A stretch of DNA of 64,000 nt. Origin: Buddleja alternifolia (taxonomy: Eukaryota > Streptophyta > Magnoliopsida > Lamiales > Scrophulariaceae). Position 1 is the stretch's first letter. The number at the start of each line of letters is the position of its first letter. Positions 33,871-46,104 of the stretch are shown here, piece by piece. The stretch lies in contig CM033394.1 of NCBI GenBank assembly GCA_019426215.1, positions 11,614,195 through 11,678,194 of the forward strand, written 5' to 3'. The translations under genes were made by a program, and so were the position numbers. The notes under the pieces were generated by a model. It had not been told where the DNA came from. It did no database searches and saw only the letters and a list, made by a program, of their open reading frames with translations.

Positions 33871-34429
33871 TGGAAGGTTTCAATGATTAATGAAACTGTA
33901 CTTTTCAAATGAAGGGGTGTGAAAATAGATGGAGAATGTGTTCTAGTCTAAACTTTTAGGCTTTGTTTGTTTGCGTTTTCAAAGGCTAATTTTTATTTTT
34001 TATCTTCGTTTAAAAATAAAAAATACACACTTTACACAATTCTCAACTGAAAATACACTTATATTTATTTTTTACTTTCACATCCAATAATTACGTTTCA
34101 CTTTACTAAATCACACTCACTTTTTTCTTTCTGTCACGTCTCCTTCACTAAATCCATATATTTAGTAACAATTGTGGTGTCATAGTGGAATAAAATGCAC
34201 AATATTAACCTCCATAGGCTTGTACACATTTTAAAACCCATTTTGTGTATTTTTAGCACTTTTTTGGAGTTAATTTTTATCATTTTTACATATATGCTTA
34301 ATTAATATAATACATATTATCTTTACTATTCACATAATCATTAATTTTAAATTAACTCAATCATTTCACATACCATTTGCAAACAACGAATTTTAAATGT
34401 CTGCAATTTAATCAAACAAGAAAAATAAG
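33871..34429. other. AT-rich stretch, possible MITE remnant
   Basis: No gene. The piece from about 33955 (AGGCTTTGTTTGTTTGCGTT) to 34395 (CCATTTGCAAACAACGAA) has ends that are weakly inverted (GTTTGTTTGC with GCAAACAAC), hinting at a hAT-type MITE. Confidence 0.4.
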
Positions 34430-35275
34430 TGTACAAATAAATTTCATTAAATTTGAATTAAAACAAAAGTGGTTACAATCTCTAATTAATTCCTCCGATT
34501 CTTCACTTCAACAATTTGATTGAGTTCTTGAAGGAATTTTTGTACTTTGATCTTCTTCAAACTTGACTTGATCTTTGAATAACGTTTTTAAGAGATTCAC
34601 GATGTAATCTTAAATTAAACGTTATTATTTGGGGATTTGTGTTGGTGGATACTCTTCGATCTCCTCCAAATTTGACTTGAATCTTGATAACGTTAAATTG
34701 TAGGTTTAGCACCGTAATCACTATTAAACGCTATTATTTGATGAGTTTCGTCAAGAACGCTTTAAATGCCGTCTTGAACTTTTTGATGCTCGCCAAGACG
34801 TCTTGAATGCCACCAAAAATACCTTGATTGCTGCCTCTCTTGACATCAAACATCCTTGATTGCCGTCTCGATTGACACGAAACCGCCTGGTTTGCCGCCT
34901 TGAATTTGAGTGAACGAACTTTCAATACATTTCTTGATATCTCTCTCTTGCTCAAATTTTTGATGTGTTGAATTCTTGAATTTGAGCACCTATTTACAGT
35001 TGTAGGGATGAGAATTTTGCCATAATTATTTGATGAGGTGGCACAATTTGATTAGTCCTCAATTACTTGGTTGACAATTTAATTCCTTCACTTGAAAATA
35101 TGATTTGAATTGCTATATATTGGGTATCGAGACATAATTGATTGCCTTAGATATTTCAACACAAAATATGGCAATATTTGATTTGCTATCAAATAAGTAT
35201 TTTATTTAATCTTGGAATTTAATTTGGATTTTCAAATTATAAATAAATACATAAAAGACAGTAAATTTTTAGTGT
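34430..35275 (-). repeat. gypsy 3' LTR (~0.85 kb)
   Basis: From TGTACAAATAAATTT to TTTTTAGTGT. It aligns throughout with 37827-39749 when the MULE MITE is removed, apart from a small deletion near its start. The right end is set by where the two copies diverge and could be off by some bases. Confidence 0.8.
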
Positions 35276-36834
35276 CTATAAATGCCTCCTCGAGACTTGT
35301 TCACTTGTATTAGTGTGATAAATGTAAAAAGTGGACATGTCTCGAAATTCCTTCATTCATCAAGGAAACTTTTGTTTTTTTTTTTTATGAAAAGGATTTC
35401 TTGACTTGAGCTTGTTTGATTTTGCAAATAGTTTATACTTATATCAAGGAGTTTTTCAATTTGTTAGATAGTTTATACTCGTATCGAAGAGTTCTTCAAT
35501 TTGTTAGATAGTTTATACTCGTATCAAAGAGTTCTTCAATTTGTTAGATAGTTTATACTCATATCAAGGAGTTTCATTTGAATTTGACATCTAAACCTTT
35601 TATACTCATGTTAATGAGTCTTCTTGATTTGATTTTTATTCGTGGCAATTTATATTCTTGTCAAGAGTATTTGAATTTAGTCAAATTTGTTGACAATTTA
35701 TACTCGTGTCAAAGGAGTGCTTCGATTTGGTAGATAGTTTATACTCGTATCAAAGGAGTATTTGAATTTGGTAGATAGTGTTTTACTTGTATGAGAGAGC
35801 GTTTTTTTTTTATAGTTTCGCTCTTATTATGGAGCCTTTGATTTGGGAATTCAAGATATATTAAGCTTGTATCGAGGAACATTACTACTCTTAAGAATGC
35901 TTTTCCATTAAGTGATGAAGCAACAGAAAACTTGAAGACTTGAACCGCACATCTAGAGGCCCCAAAAGGAGAACTAAGGAACTTCAATCCATTCGCTTGA
36001 GTTTTTTTTTTTGTCCCTCCACGTAATGAATACCTTTGTTTTTCGCAATAATAGAATTTTTTTTCTTTGTAATGCTTTAAGGTATATTTGGTTCTTTTTT
36101 TTCTCTTTTTTTTGTGTGAATAAACATAATGAGACCTAACATTCTACATGAACAACAAAATTTGTTGAACATATGACTGGACTTAGAAAATATATCCAAA
36201 CTGCCTACATACCCTCATAAAAGGGATCAAGTCATTATGTAGTTCAAGTATAAAACAACACAATTTTTTTTAGGGGGGTTCCATACACATTTTATACTCA
36301 TGCGGGCCAGGAGTATCCATTGCTTAACCACCTTGGACTAAGTAGAATATTTAATATTTATTCACACGAAATACCAATAGCGGGATAAATTAACAGTTTA
36401 ACCACATGTCTTTAATTTTGGTGGGGTATTTAATAGTTTAACCACATATATTACCATTGGTGGGTATCGTTCACAGTTTATACTCAAGCGGATCAGGAGT
36501 AACATGTAGTTTAGGCTCTTACGTCAAGGAGCTTTCTTGAGTTTATTTGATTTGTGACGGTTTATACTCTTGTTAAGAGTCTTCACTTTGAATTTGATTT
36601 GTTGACCGTTTATACTCGTGTCAAGAGTTCTTGAATTTGATTAGAATCTTCAGACAGTTTATACTCATATTAGAGAGTCTTTATTTGCATTGAGTTTGTA
36701 CATAGTTTATACTCTTATCAACGAGTTCTATACTTGCATTTATTTAGAACTTGTAGACACTTTATACTTGTATCAAGAAGTACTCTTAACAGTTTAAGCT
36801 CGTATCAAGGAGTGTTTACTGATTTGGCGAGGAA
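35276..36834 (-). repeat. gypsy 3' internal region with 40-bp tandem repeats
   Basis: At 35427-35586 four units with a period of exactly 40 bases repeat GATAGTTTATACTCGTATCA, then AAGAGTTCTTCAATTTGTTA. Degenerate units (TTTATACTCGTRTCAA...GAGT) recur, less regularly, to about 36815. There is no coding sequence. Tandem repeats downstream of coding sequence are known in Ogre-type gypsy elements. Confidence 0.85.
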
Positions 36835-37749
36835 GAAAAATTGTCCCCATCTTCTTCATTATTATCATAGACATGAATATCATCTTCTCCACTAGCTAAA
36901 ATGCTAAGTTCCATGTCATGAGCTCCAGTGGCCATTTGCTCAAAACTTTTTGCCTTAATCGCTTAAAGTATATATGTAACAAAGTCTCCACTCCATGCAT
37001 TGGATGCACATTTTGATGAAGGAAGTTTCACATAGTTGATATTTGCAGTTGAGACTCAAATTTCTCCATCTATCAATGTGACCAATGACGGACTCGTCCA
37101 TTTGCTGACAGGTATTTGATAGCTCGATCATGCTAACAGTTCCGCATGTGCTATAGAAGCGATTTAGAAACTCGCGTACTAGTTTTCCCCAACTATCTAT
37201 TGAGCCATCCTCTAAGTCAGTGCACCAATCAAATGCATAGCCCTTCAATGACCGGACAAATTGCTTGACCAAGTGATCGCCGTCAGTTCTAGCTTCATTG
37301 AACGGCTCAACAAAATGAGCTACATGTTGCTTCAGATTGTCTTGACCTTCAAATTGCTGAAATTTCAGCGGTTGGTAACTAGTTGACATCTTCATATTAG
37401 CAATTCTTTGAGTGTATGGCTTGGTATACATCATAGACGACTTAGAGCTTCCATCGAACGTATCTTTGATAGTTCCTACGATAAACTCCCTCACTTGGTC
37501 AATAGTAATCAATCCGTCAGATGATATTTAAAATTCCTTTGCTGAAGACTTCTCCTTTTCACTTGAGTGTGACTTTATAAACGTCTTGACTTCATCATGA
37601 GCTTCAACTTGTTTTCCCATTATATGGCTAACATCAGTACCATCCATATTGTTTATCAACTGTAAAATTTTAGAGTCCTGCTCTTGAACATGCTTGGTGA
37701 GCCCTTCAATGGACTTCGTTTGCTCTTCTAGGTTTGTTGGATTCACCAT
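36835..37749 (-). pseudogene. Ty3/gypsy gag (Retrotrans_gag), broken
   Basis: Starts at ATG 37749 (MVNPTNLEEQTKSIEGL, coiled-coil-like N-terminus). An in-frame TAA at about 37528 follows KEF, where the family usually has an uninterrupted frame. The frame then continues to 36955 with the core gag pattern PLKFQQFEGQDNLKQHVAHF, VKQFVRSLKGYAFDWCTDL, WGKLVREFLNRFYST and HIDRWRNLSL. A frameshift near 36960 precedes the tail KSFEQMATGAHDMELSI (36940-36890) and an acidic stretch. No zinc knuckle or protease follows. Confidence 0.87.
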
Positions 37750-37800
37750 GGTGTGCGCTATACTTCAGCTTTGATTGAAAGGAAGAGATGAGAGGTCGAG

Positions 37801-37825
37801 ATGGTCCTACTGGGCATGCCAAAAT
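37801..37825 (-). other. gypsy primer-binding-site region
   Basis: The minus strand has TTTTGGCATGCCCAGTAGGACC directly inside the 5' LTR. Related gypsy elements carry TGGCACGCCCAGTGGGAC here. The matching tRNA was not determined. Confidence 0.55.
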
Positions 37826-38638
37826 TTGTAAACAACTCTACAAATAAATTTTATTAAATTTGAATTAAATAAAAATGGTTACAATCTCTAACCAATTTCT
37901 CTAATTCTTCACTTCAACAATTTGATTGAGTTCTTGAAGGAATTTTTGTACTTTGATCTCCTTCAAACTTGACATGATCTTTGAATAACGTTAATTTAAG
38001 AAATCCGTGGCGCAATTTGGAATTAAACGTTATTATTTGGGGAATTGTGTTGGTGGATTCGACTCTTCATCTCCTCCAAATTTGACTTGAATTTTAATAA
38101 CGTTAATTCATGGGTTTAGCACCTTAATCACAAATTAAACGCTATTATTTGATGAGTTTTGCCAAGAATGCTTTGAATGCCATCTTGAACTTCTTGATGG
38201 TCGCTAAGAACGCCTTCAATGCCACCAAAAATACCTTGATTGTCACCTGGCTTGACATTGAACCGCCTCGATTGGCACCAAACTGCCTTCATTGCCGCCT
38301 TGATTTTGAATAGAGAGAACTTTCAATATATTTTTTGATCTCTCTCTCTTACTCAAATTTTTTATGTGTTGAATTCTTGAATTTGAACCCCTATTTATAG
38401 TCGTAGGGATGAGAATTTTGCCATAATTATTTGATGAGGTGGCGCAATTTGATTAGTCCTCAATTACTTGGTTGACAATTTATTTCCTTCACTTGTAAAT
38501 ATGATTTGAATTGCCATAAATTGGAGATTGAGACATAATTGATTGCCTTAGATATTTCAACAAAAAATATGGCAATATTTGATTTGCTATCGAATAAGTA
38601 TTTTATTTAATCTTGAAATTTAATTTTGATTTCCAAAA

Positions 38639-38648
38639 TATGAATAAA
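38639..38648. repeat. MITE target duplication (left)
   Basis: TATGAATAAA here and TATAAATAAA at 39707-39716 differ at one base. The other LTR of the gypsy element carries a single uninterrupted copy, ATAAATAA. Confidence 0.78.
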
Positions 38649-39706
38649 GGGAAAATTACACTGAGTACCCCTGAGGTATTGCTTAATTACGGTTTACACC
38701 CCCTAGTTTAAAAAATTACATTTAACATTCTGTAGTTTCATATATTGATGTAAGGTTGGACGGGAGTTGCAAATTGACCTAAATACCCTTAACAGAATAT
38801 TTAAAAAAAAGAAAGAGAAAACATTAGAAAAATTAAAAAGACTGAATTACCATGTTGCCCCTATCCATCTCCAAATTTACATTTAATACCAATTTCAAAG
38901 TTATATATATATAACACTCATCCATGTATTTGCAGGAGAAATCTTCACCCGAAAATTTGAGGTGAGGGGGTGGTTTCGTGAGGAGGCTGCACAGAGGGGC
39001 AGCGACGGAGGGGGTTGATTTGTGTGAAATGGGTGGTGGGTGGTCGGCGAAATAGGTGGTGGGTGGCAGAGGTGGACGGAGTGGCTAGCGGCGGGGTGGT
39101 CGACGGCTGTGGTGGAGGTTGTGTGGTGGGTTGGACTTTGAAAAGCTCGGGACTGTCTTCTTCTCCCTTTTTCCCCCTTTTTTTTAAAAAAATAAATAAA
39201 TAAATTTTTATTTTGTTTATTTCTGAAAAGTATCAAAAATAATTTTAGGTAAAAGACTAAATAATATTTAAAATTTTTGGAAACTAAAAAATGCTAATTT
39301 GTTTATTTCTAAAATTATCAAAAATAAAATCAAATAAAAAACTATTTTAGAATAAATTATAATGTAATTAGAAATAATTAAAATATTTTCAAATAATATT
39401 GAAATTATAACTCAAATATTGAAACATTACATATAACATCTAAACCTTTACAAAATATTACAAATAACACCAAAAGAGTATAATGTCCAAAAAATTAGGG
39501 TTTCCAAGTTCAAAAAAATTTCCCGCCAAAATAAGGTGTATTTTCAAAAGTTCACCAAAATTTTAACAACGCCGTACTGAAACCCTAACTGAAGGTGCCG
39601 ATTGTTGGACGGAAGGAAACGTTAGGATGTTAGACGTAATTTTTTAAATTAGGGGGTGTAAACCGTAATTAGGCAATACCTCAGGGGTACTCAATGTAAT
39701 TTTCCC
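38649..39706. mobile_element. MULE-type MITE, 1.06 kb
   Basis: Inverted ends of about 80 bp: GGGAAAATTACACTGAGTAC on the left, and on the right the reverse complement of GGGAAAATTACATTGAGTAC. Both continue CCCTGAGGTATTGC and GGTTTACACCCCCTA. A 10-bp near-perfect duplication flanks it. The GC-rich core (38930-39160) has open frames on both strands, rich in G or in P/H, but nothing I recognise. No transposase. Confidence 0.88.
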
Positions 39707-39749
39707 TATAAATAAATACGTAAAAGACAGTAAATTTTTAGTGTTGACA

Positions 39750-41178
39750 CCATCAATTTCAACCATTTTCAAAAACATAACTAAACATGCCGATATTTTC
39801 AAAAAACCAAAACAAAACAAAAAGAAACTCATTCTCCCATACGTTTTAGGAAATGATGATTGAAAATAAAATGAAAACACAACCAAACAGAGTTTACTTT
39901 TTTGAAATTTTAATAGCTTCGTGATATCTTATATGAGTAAAGGAGCCTTATATAATACATATATTTTACTATCTTTGTTCTGTACTAACTGCAAAAATTT
40001 AAAATCTGTATGCTTGTTATTTAACGTTTACACCAAAATTTTGAAATATTATCATAGGGTTAAACCTATTAAATAATTAGAGCATTAATTTAAAACAATA
40101 TTTAAAGCAAATTCAAAACTTTATTATAAATTAATAGGAGGGTGACAACATTTTAAATTGAGAGTTTTTATTGTACGATTTATATCCATTTTTAGCCTTG
40201 CATAAGCTATGACGAAGTCAGGATTTTTGGTCCCGGACGCCAATTCAAAAAACAGATAAACTTTGGTATTCTTGGATTTTGGGGGGTAAAAATTCGAATA
40301 TCATAAATTTTTGGGGCAATTTTTTTTTCCAAAGTAGAGGGCCTGTCTCTCTATGTGAATGATTGTGATAGTCCTACTATTTGCTGGGGTGCCAAAACCT
40401 GATAAAAATAACTCCTAGGGAAAATGGGTTAGTTAATCAATTTATGTCTCTGATTTCCAACCAAACATAATTAATAGAATAAAATGACCGTCGTGCACAT
40501 TTATTCAAAATCCAACAAGGGCGTGGGCTCTGGAACTTCTGTATTTACAACTGGATCTTAAAAGAGGTTTTATATGTGTCGTAGACTTTTGAAGGCACAA
40601 TTTATTGATGTCTTTAACAGTACAATCAATTCAACAGGGCCATGGGGGCATGGATGCAATTAATAAAAACACAGCATAATCAAAATTGCACTCATCATCA
40701 TAAAGTTCTTTGTTTATCAAGCCTTAAGAGAAGAAAAGTCGAAATTAATGGAAACCAGACAAGAGAAGAGTATAGACTAATATATAAGAATTCTTCCTTT
40801 TCATTGTATTTCTGTAAAGCCACCCATTATGTATCAAGTAAATTAGTTAAGTTCTTGTGATTATGTTCATCGAAAACAATTTAAAGATTTTTTTTATTGT
40901 TTAGACGTTTTAATTTTCTAAAATTTGATTTGTGGTCTTTTTTACACAATTGAACCTTACAAAAGGGGCAAACGATTAATAATTTTAAGCTTTCTCATAA
41001 TTGACCCATGGATGAAGAATGTGATATGATTGTAGAATCTGACGCACAATCAAGAGTTAGAATGAAAAAAAAAAAAGGCCACGAAGAGAAATTGGGCGCA
41101 AAGTCGCAGTGCTAGAGAAGCAGTAGCGCTCAAGCATCAGAGAGAAGAATGGAGTTGCGGTACGAGTTCACCGGCATA
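39750..41178. other. unassigned stretch
   Basis: AT-rich, with no convincing gene. A 72-codon frame at 40642-40860 has no recognised motif. The part 39755-39900 ends CACAACCAAACAGAG and may be a MITE end. Could include low-copy host intergenic DNA. Confidence 0.35.
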
Positions 41179-41835
41179 TAGGAATATCAATGGGGTCGGG
41201 TCTAAAGAGTACCCGTCCCAATTGGGGCGGGTATGAGTCCAAAAAAATGGGGCCGGGGCCGGAGCCGAGTCTGGATATCGAAATTCAAGACCTGGCCGGG
41301 TCCGGGCCGGGTAACGAGTCCAGCCAATACCCACCCCGAATTCGGACCCGCCCCAATTAGTAACATAATATATTTTTTTAATGTTATATATCTAATTATT
41401 ATTAAAACTTATTAATATTTATAAATTGTATAAAAAAAAGTGCTATTTGCAATAACAACTTTCTTTACAACCTTAACTAGATAAAAAAAAAAAAGGTCAA
41501 TTAATTAGAATTAAAAGTCTAAACTTAAAACCCACTTCTCATTGTCTAGTAACGGATGACCTGTAGTACATGTGTTTATGTTGAATCATCAATTTCGATG
41601 TTATTTACTTATTTATTTGTTTTGAATGCATTTGTGAGAACAAAATAGGCAAAAAACTTAAGAAAAAAGTAAAAAAATAAAAATCGATCGGGTCTAACAG
41701 GTAAGACTCGGACTCGCCGGGTACCCGCGTTTGGGGTGGGGCTGGTAATGACCGGGTTCGGGGCTGGTCCGGGTATTGAAATTTCTTAACGGGGTGGGTC
41801 CTGAGTCTTGTTATACCCGTCCGTTGCCATCCCTA
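41179..41835. mobile_element. hAT-like MITE
   Basis: The left end TAGGAATATCAATGGGGTC pairs with the right end, whose reverse complement is TAGGGATGGCAACGGACGGG. This TAGGGRTGGCAA type of terminus is common in plant hAT elements. Flanks CCGGCATA and GCGGCAGA agree at 6 of 8 bases, fitting an old 8-bp duplication. The ends are GC-rich (many CCGGG/CCCGG) and the middle is AT-rich. No transposase. Confidence 0.7.
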
Positions 41836-42090
41836 GCGGCAGAGTAGGGTTTCTACACATTTCACGCTAGATTGGCTATTTTTCGCTAATTTGATTCATT
41901 GTGTACCAAGTGAATAAAATTATTTTAGAGTGGACTCTGCAGTCATCGAGCGACAAAATGAAAAATTGTTAGACGTGATTCCATCAGTGAGGAGTTTCAC
42001 TGACCTTTCTTACTCTAAGCATACATCCTTGAATATATATCATATCTACTCAATAGAGTGTCGTCAAAGAGTGTGATCAAGACAACACCC
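41836..42090. other. unassigned stretch
   Basis: No gene or repeat boundary recognised before the short LTR at 42091. Confidence 0.35.
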
Positions 42091-42809
42091 TGTTAGATTA
42101 GAGAAAATTCCGTAGAAAATTTTTATTACTGAGAAATATGTATATAATAGTGTTACATAGACTTGGTAAACAAGTAAACCCCAAACTATAAACAAGGAAA
42201 GATAAATAAAAAAAAGATATCCTAAGCTATAAAGATAAATACAAGGAAATATAAAGAAAGATCCTATGCTAACCTACAAGATATATATTAACACTCCCCC
42301 GATGTCGAAACTGGAGTTTTTCGAACGTTGAGACTGGAGAAAAAATATTCCGGAAGAGCTGAGATAGTAACGTTCAAACGTTGGAATCGCGACGATCGGA
42401 CGTCTCAGACAGAAAATAAAGAGGTGTTCATCCGTGCAACGATGTTCGAACGTGGTGTGTTAAACGTTCGAGCATCTAGGGCTTAGAGAGGCGGCGACAG
42501 CGCCGATAGCTCCAAGTCTTTGTGTGTTAAGGGTGAGCGGCGGCAATGTAAAACAAAAAGACGGCGGCTCCAAGTCCTCGTTTTCCAAAGGTGAGCGACA
42601 ACGACATAAAATGAAAGGTGGCTAAAATACGAAAAAAATAAAGAGCATGTATCTAAACTCAAACTAAATTACAAAATATTCACTGTAGTAAAGAAAGAAC
42701 CAAAAGAAGAAAAAAAACATGGAGCCAGACGCGAACGGCGATGGAAGAGCCCGGTGAAAGCGAGAGATCGTGAGGGTTGAAAGAAAAACCCTTTAGCTCT
42801 GATACCAAT
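42091..42809 (-). mobile_element. internally deleted short-LTR copia derivative
   Basis: A 203-bp LTR (42091-42293, TGTTAG...TTAACA) is followed by CTCCCCC, i.e. a polypurine tract on the minus strand. About 500 bp of non-coding sequence follows, then the reverse complement of TGGTATCAGAGCT (42795-42807), a methionine-tRNA primer site. This is the skeleton of a minus-strand copia element without genes. Its 5' LTR should start TGTTAG at 42810, but an unrelated LTR in the opposite orientation starts there. Confidence 0.7.
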
Positions 42810-44339
42810 TGTTAGGAATATGCCCTCCATGCCATCAAAGAGTTAGATTGTTTAGGGCTTTAGCTCTATGTTGTATAAACTATCTTTAATTAATAAAAGA
42901 CATTTGTTTTGTTCATATCAATCTTAATGGCATTAATGAAGTATTGAACATATAAGTCCTGAGTGATCAAGAAGGAGCTTCTACTCCTCATGGTTTGAGG
43001 AGATCAACTCTAGAAGGGTCAGTTCTTTGGTTACTTTAAAAGGATTCGGAAGTCGAAGAGTCTTAATTGGGCATAATGAACAAACTTGTAGGTCGCAAGC
43101 TTTGACAAGGAGTGTGAGTTGGTCACTATGGAATAGTGGGAGCTTAAACCTGAGGATTAACGAAGATTGTACTTGTGACACTAAACGAGTTATTAGAGTA
43201 GTTAGATCCATTTCACCTATAGGAGGGATCAACCTCAAAATGCGATTTAGATGAACAAGTAGCTATTGTACGGTGATTACCAAAATGAGATTCACTATCT
43301 CGAGTTGTAAACGATGAACATCCGGTATAGGTAATGAAATTATAAGTCTTTGGCCAAAGCAGGAAAACTAACTTGTGTGGAACACAAAGGGTAGTTTGGT
43401 AATTTCATCTTACTATGATTCATTAAGCACATCATCAAACCCTGTGAGTTTGACACAAACCATGACTCTCACACGATAGGGATGTTACAGTGAAGGGCTT
43501 ATATTCACATGGTGTTTGTGACCAAAAGGTTCGTATTGATGTAATAGTTTGGATCTCAATTGAGTTTCGGTGTGAGTCCACGTGACTGGTTAGGTGACAC
43601 TCACATTCTTGGTTTTCTCCCAATGCCAATTGAGACAAACCTAGAGACTCGTACTTTCAAGGAAATAAGCAAAGAAAATCTTGTGTTGTCAAATTACATA
43701 ATTTAGGTAATTGTCATTTAATGGACAAATTTATTTATTTAATTAATTAAATTAATTGAAATAAATTAACAATAAATAATTACATTTATTATAGTTAACC
43801 TATCCTAACTTGGTCCATAGATTAATTAATTTGGTTCATTATTAATTAATATCATATTTTAATTAGATTAAAATATGTTGGACTAAATTAATAATTGGAC
43901 TAAGTTGAAAGTCAACTTAGCCCTATAGGATTGGAGGTAGGCGTGTAGTATAGGGTTAATAGGCTCAAGGAATTAATTAATTCTAAGCCTATCATCCTTT
44001 ATAAATACATATGCCTTAGTTGGAAAAACCTAAGTGACTCTAATAACTTGACAACAAAGAAAAGAAGAGAAAAATTCTCTCTCCCTCTCTCCTACAGCCG
44101 TCGACCATACCTGACTAGAAGAAGAGTATTTTTTCTTCAAACTTTTTTTGGCGTGATATCTAGAGGCAAGGATCCGGGATTGCTGCAACTGCTTAGATCA
44201 AGAATTTTATTCAGGTTAGTAAATCGATAAAATTTGATTTCATCCTTTTATTTTATAAAATTATTAAAACCTAAAAGTGATCCGTTTGTGAGTCCGGATA
44301 AGTTTTTATTTCCGCTGGCATGGACCAGAATTCACATCA
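42810..44339 (+). repeat. copia LTR A (1530 bp)
   Basis: Begins TGTTAGGAATATGCCCTCC and ends TTCACATCA one base before the primer site. Same layout as the solo LTR at 11693: ATTAATAAAAGACA tract, CTCACACGATAGG-type segment, AT-rich zone (43680-43900), CTCCCTCTCTCCTACAGCCG, and TTTAGAGACA-like TCTAGAGGCA. Confidence 0.82.
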
Positions 44340-44340
44340 G

Positions 44341-44353
44341 TGGTATCAGAGCC
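44341..44353 (+). other. primer-binding site A
   Basis: TGGTATCAGAGCC, one base after LTR A; matches the 3' end of initiator methionine tRNA. Confidence 0.88.
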
Positions 44354-45699
44354 AACTTTATGGCTTTTAATGATTTTTTTGAAAATTTGTATGTTCAAAA
44401 TTTATGTTTATGATTAATTAATCATGAAAATATTATTAGATTATATCGTTCATGTGTAGATTTAATTTTTTTAAAGTTAAACACATATTGTTAGACAATT
44501 GCATGATTTATTTTTTGAATATAAACTAGCTTTTTATATTGAATTTGAATTCATGCATGAACAGGAATATGTGATTTTGAATTATTGCTAAAAGTTTTCG
44601 ACTAGGAGTACCGGCAGCCGCCTTGCTTGGGACTAGTAGTACCAGTTTTGTCCCCAGTTTTCGTTAGAACATCAAAGTGTTCTTCTTCTTTGATTACTTG
44701 TTGATCAGCAATTGCGAGAAGCAAGAAAGCATTGTAAGTTTGTAACAATCTCTTGATTGATGCTCTATAGCTATTTTTCAAATAAAAATGAGATATACTA
44801 GATTGATTAATTTCCAAATTTTCTGGCAGCTGCGCGTGTGATAGTCCGCTGTGCGAACTGTTCCCGACCACGTGCTGTTGGGAATTTTGTTTTTAATAGG
44901 GTTTCACCCGCGGGTCAACACACGGACAGACCCATGGGTCAACTCAATTTTAGAATTAAATAAATTATTTATTTTAAAATAGTTTTAAAATTAATTAAAG
45001 GATAAAATTATTTTGGAGATTAATTTTATAGTGAATTTTAAATTAAATTTGAAATTAAAATTTAATTCTAGACAAATGAATTTATTTTGAATTAGTTCTT
45101 TGTCAAATCAATTGAAAATTGATTTTTTGAATTTAAATTTGATTTAATGAAAAATGGAATTAAAGATGAATTAATTTGTAATTAGATTGGAATTTATTCT
45201 TTTAAATTTTCAAATCACACTTAATTAAAATTGGATTTTGTTTTATTCTTTTTGAAAGAAGTCCAACATATTAATTGTCATTGTTTAATGCTTTGATTCT
45301 TGTTTATTGTGGGATGCCTTCAATGGACTAAGTTTTATCTTCAAGTTTTGTTTTCTGGGTTTTATTAGGTCTTTTAGAACCCCCCCCCCCCTCGGAACTT
45401 GTATTTTAATTTTTCAAAGATTTATGTATAGGTTGCATCTTTCAATGTGCTTATTAGAATAGGGCATATTTTGAAGAAGATCTACTTGGAGATAAAAGAC
45501 CTAAAGTTAGACGTAGGTTAGATTGATAGGCCCCCTAACCCACGATTGAGCCATTGGCTTCACTCAATCTAGATAAGTCCATGGAAAGCATGTGTGATAG
45601 AATTGTTAGGCATTTTCTATTTAGGATATAATCCATGTATGCGCGCTACAAATGGCTAATGTGCAACTTGAGACTAAATAAACGCGAAATTCTCCAACA
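44354..45699 (+). other. copia leader A, non-coding
   Basis: Untranslated internal sequence after primer site A. It is AT-rich with a C-run (45380-45391) and shows no gag start. It ends where minus-strand gypsy sequence begins. Confidence 0.55.
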
Positions 45700-46090
45700 G
45701 GAACAATACTGAATTTAGATTAAAAAGAAATTGGATGTCCTGGTTCTCCATCAAAGAGGGCCCAAAGTGGCCACCTATCAACATGTCATGACAGTGAGCC
45801 AAGACAGATTTAATTTCCTTCTCGGGTACACAACGCTTGATAACTCCATCTACGCCAATTTTAAACAAGTAGGGCTCTTCCCACATATAGTGCCTAACAT
45901 CTTTTAAAAATTTCTTTCGCTGATGAAAAGTTAGATAAGAGGGTGTAATTCCACAAAAATAAAATTAGCATAATCAGCATACCAAGGGGCTGTGATAGCA
46001 AATAGAGCAAAACTTTCCTCATCCAGGAATTCCTTAACTTGTTGTTTTCTTGTAGGCATTTGTAAGATGTTAATAAACAACGTAAAGTCC
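45700..46090 (-). pseudogene. Ty3/gypsy pol fragment (integrase zinc region)
   Basis: The minus strand reads an RNase H-integrase linker (LSNFSSAKEIFK) and, after a frameshift near 45890, MWEEPYLFKIGVDGVIKRC, then VPEKEIKSVLAHCHDMLIGGHFG. This matches the gypsy integrase N-terminal HHCC region of the Athila/Tat type (pattern W-EP-L, then R-C-P, then HCH...GGHFG). The frame is lost after GPS. The rest of pol is missing. Confidence 0.78.
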
Positions 46091-46104
46091 TTGAGAATGA
46101 AGGC

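Larger units (their letters stand above)
34430..39749 (-). mobile_element. gag-only Ty3/gypsy derivative
   Basis: Two homologous LTRs (34430 to about 35275 and 37827-39749, the latter enlarged by a MULE MITE) enclose a minus-strand gag and a long non-coding 3' part with tandem repeats. No protease, RT or integrase is present. The gag type and the tandem repeats downstream of coding sequence resemble the Tat/Ogre group, but the missing pol prevents a firm lineage call. Target duplications were not identified. It would depend on another element for movement. Confidence 0.8.
37827..39749 (-). repeat. gypsy 5' LTR, split by a MULE MITE
   Basis: LTR from TGTAAACAACTCTACAAATA to TTTAGTGTTGACA, about 0.86 kb once the insertion at 38649-39706 is removed. 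It aligns with 34430-35275. Confidence 0.8.

Noticed and set aside
35427..35586. Regular 40-base repeats as a possible CRISPR array
   Set aside because: The units are contiguous tandem repeats with no unique spacers, and the DNA is plant nuclear.
38901..39236. Pro/His-rich 111-codon frame in the MULE MITE
   Set aside because: Biased composition on both strands of a GC-rich patch, no recognised domain, and it lies in a MITE; likely incidental.
40642..40860. 72-codon frame as a host gene
   Set aside because: No domain, no splice or promoter context, and composition like the surroundings; not supported.
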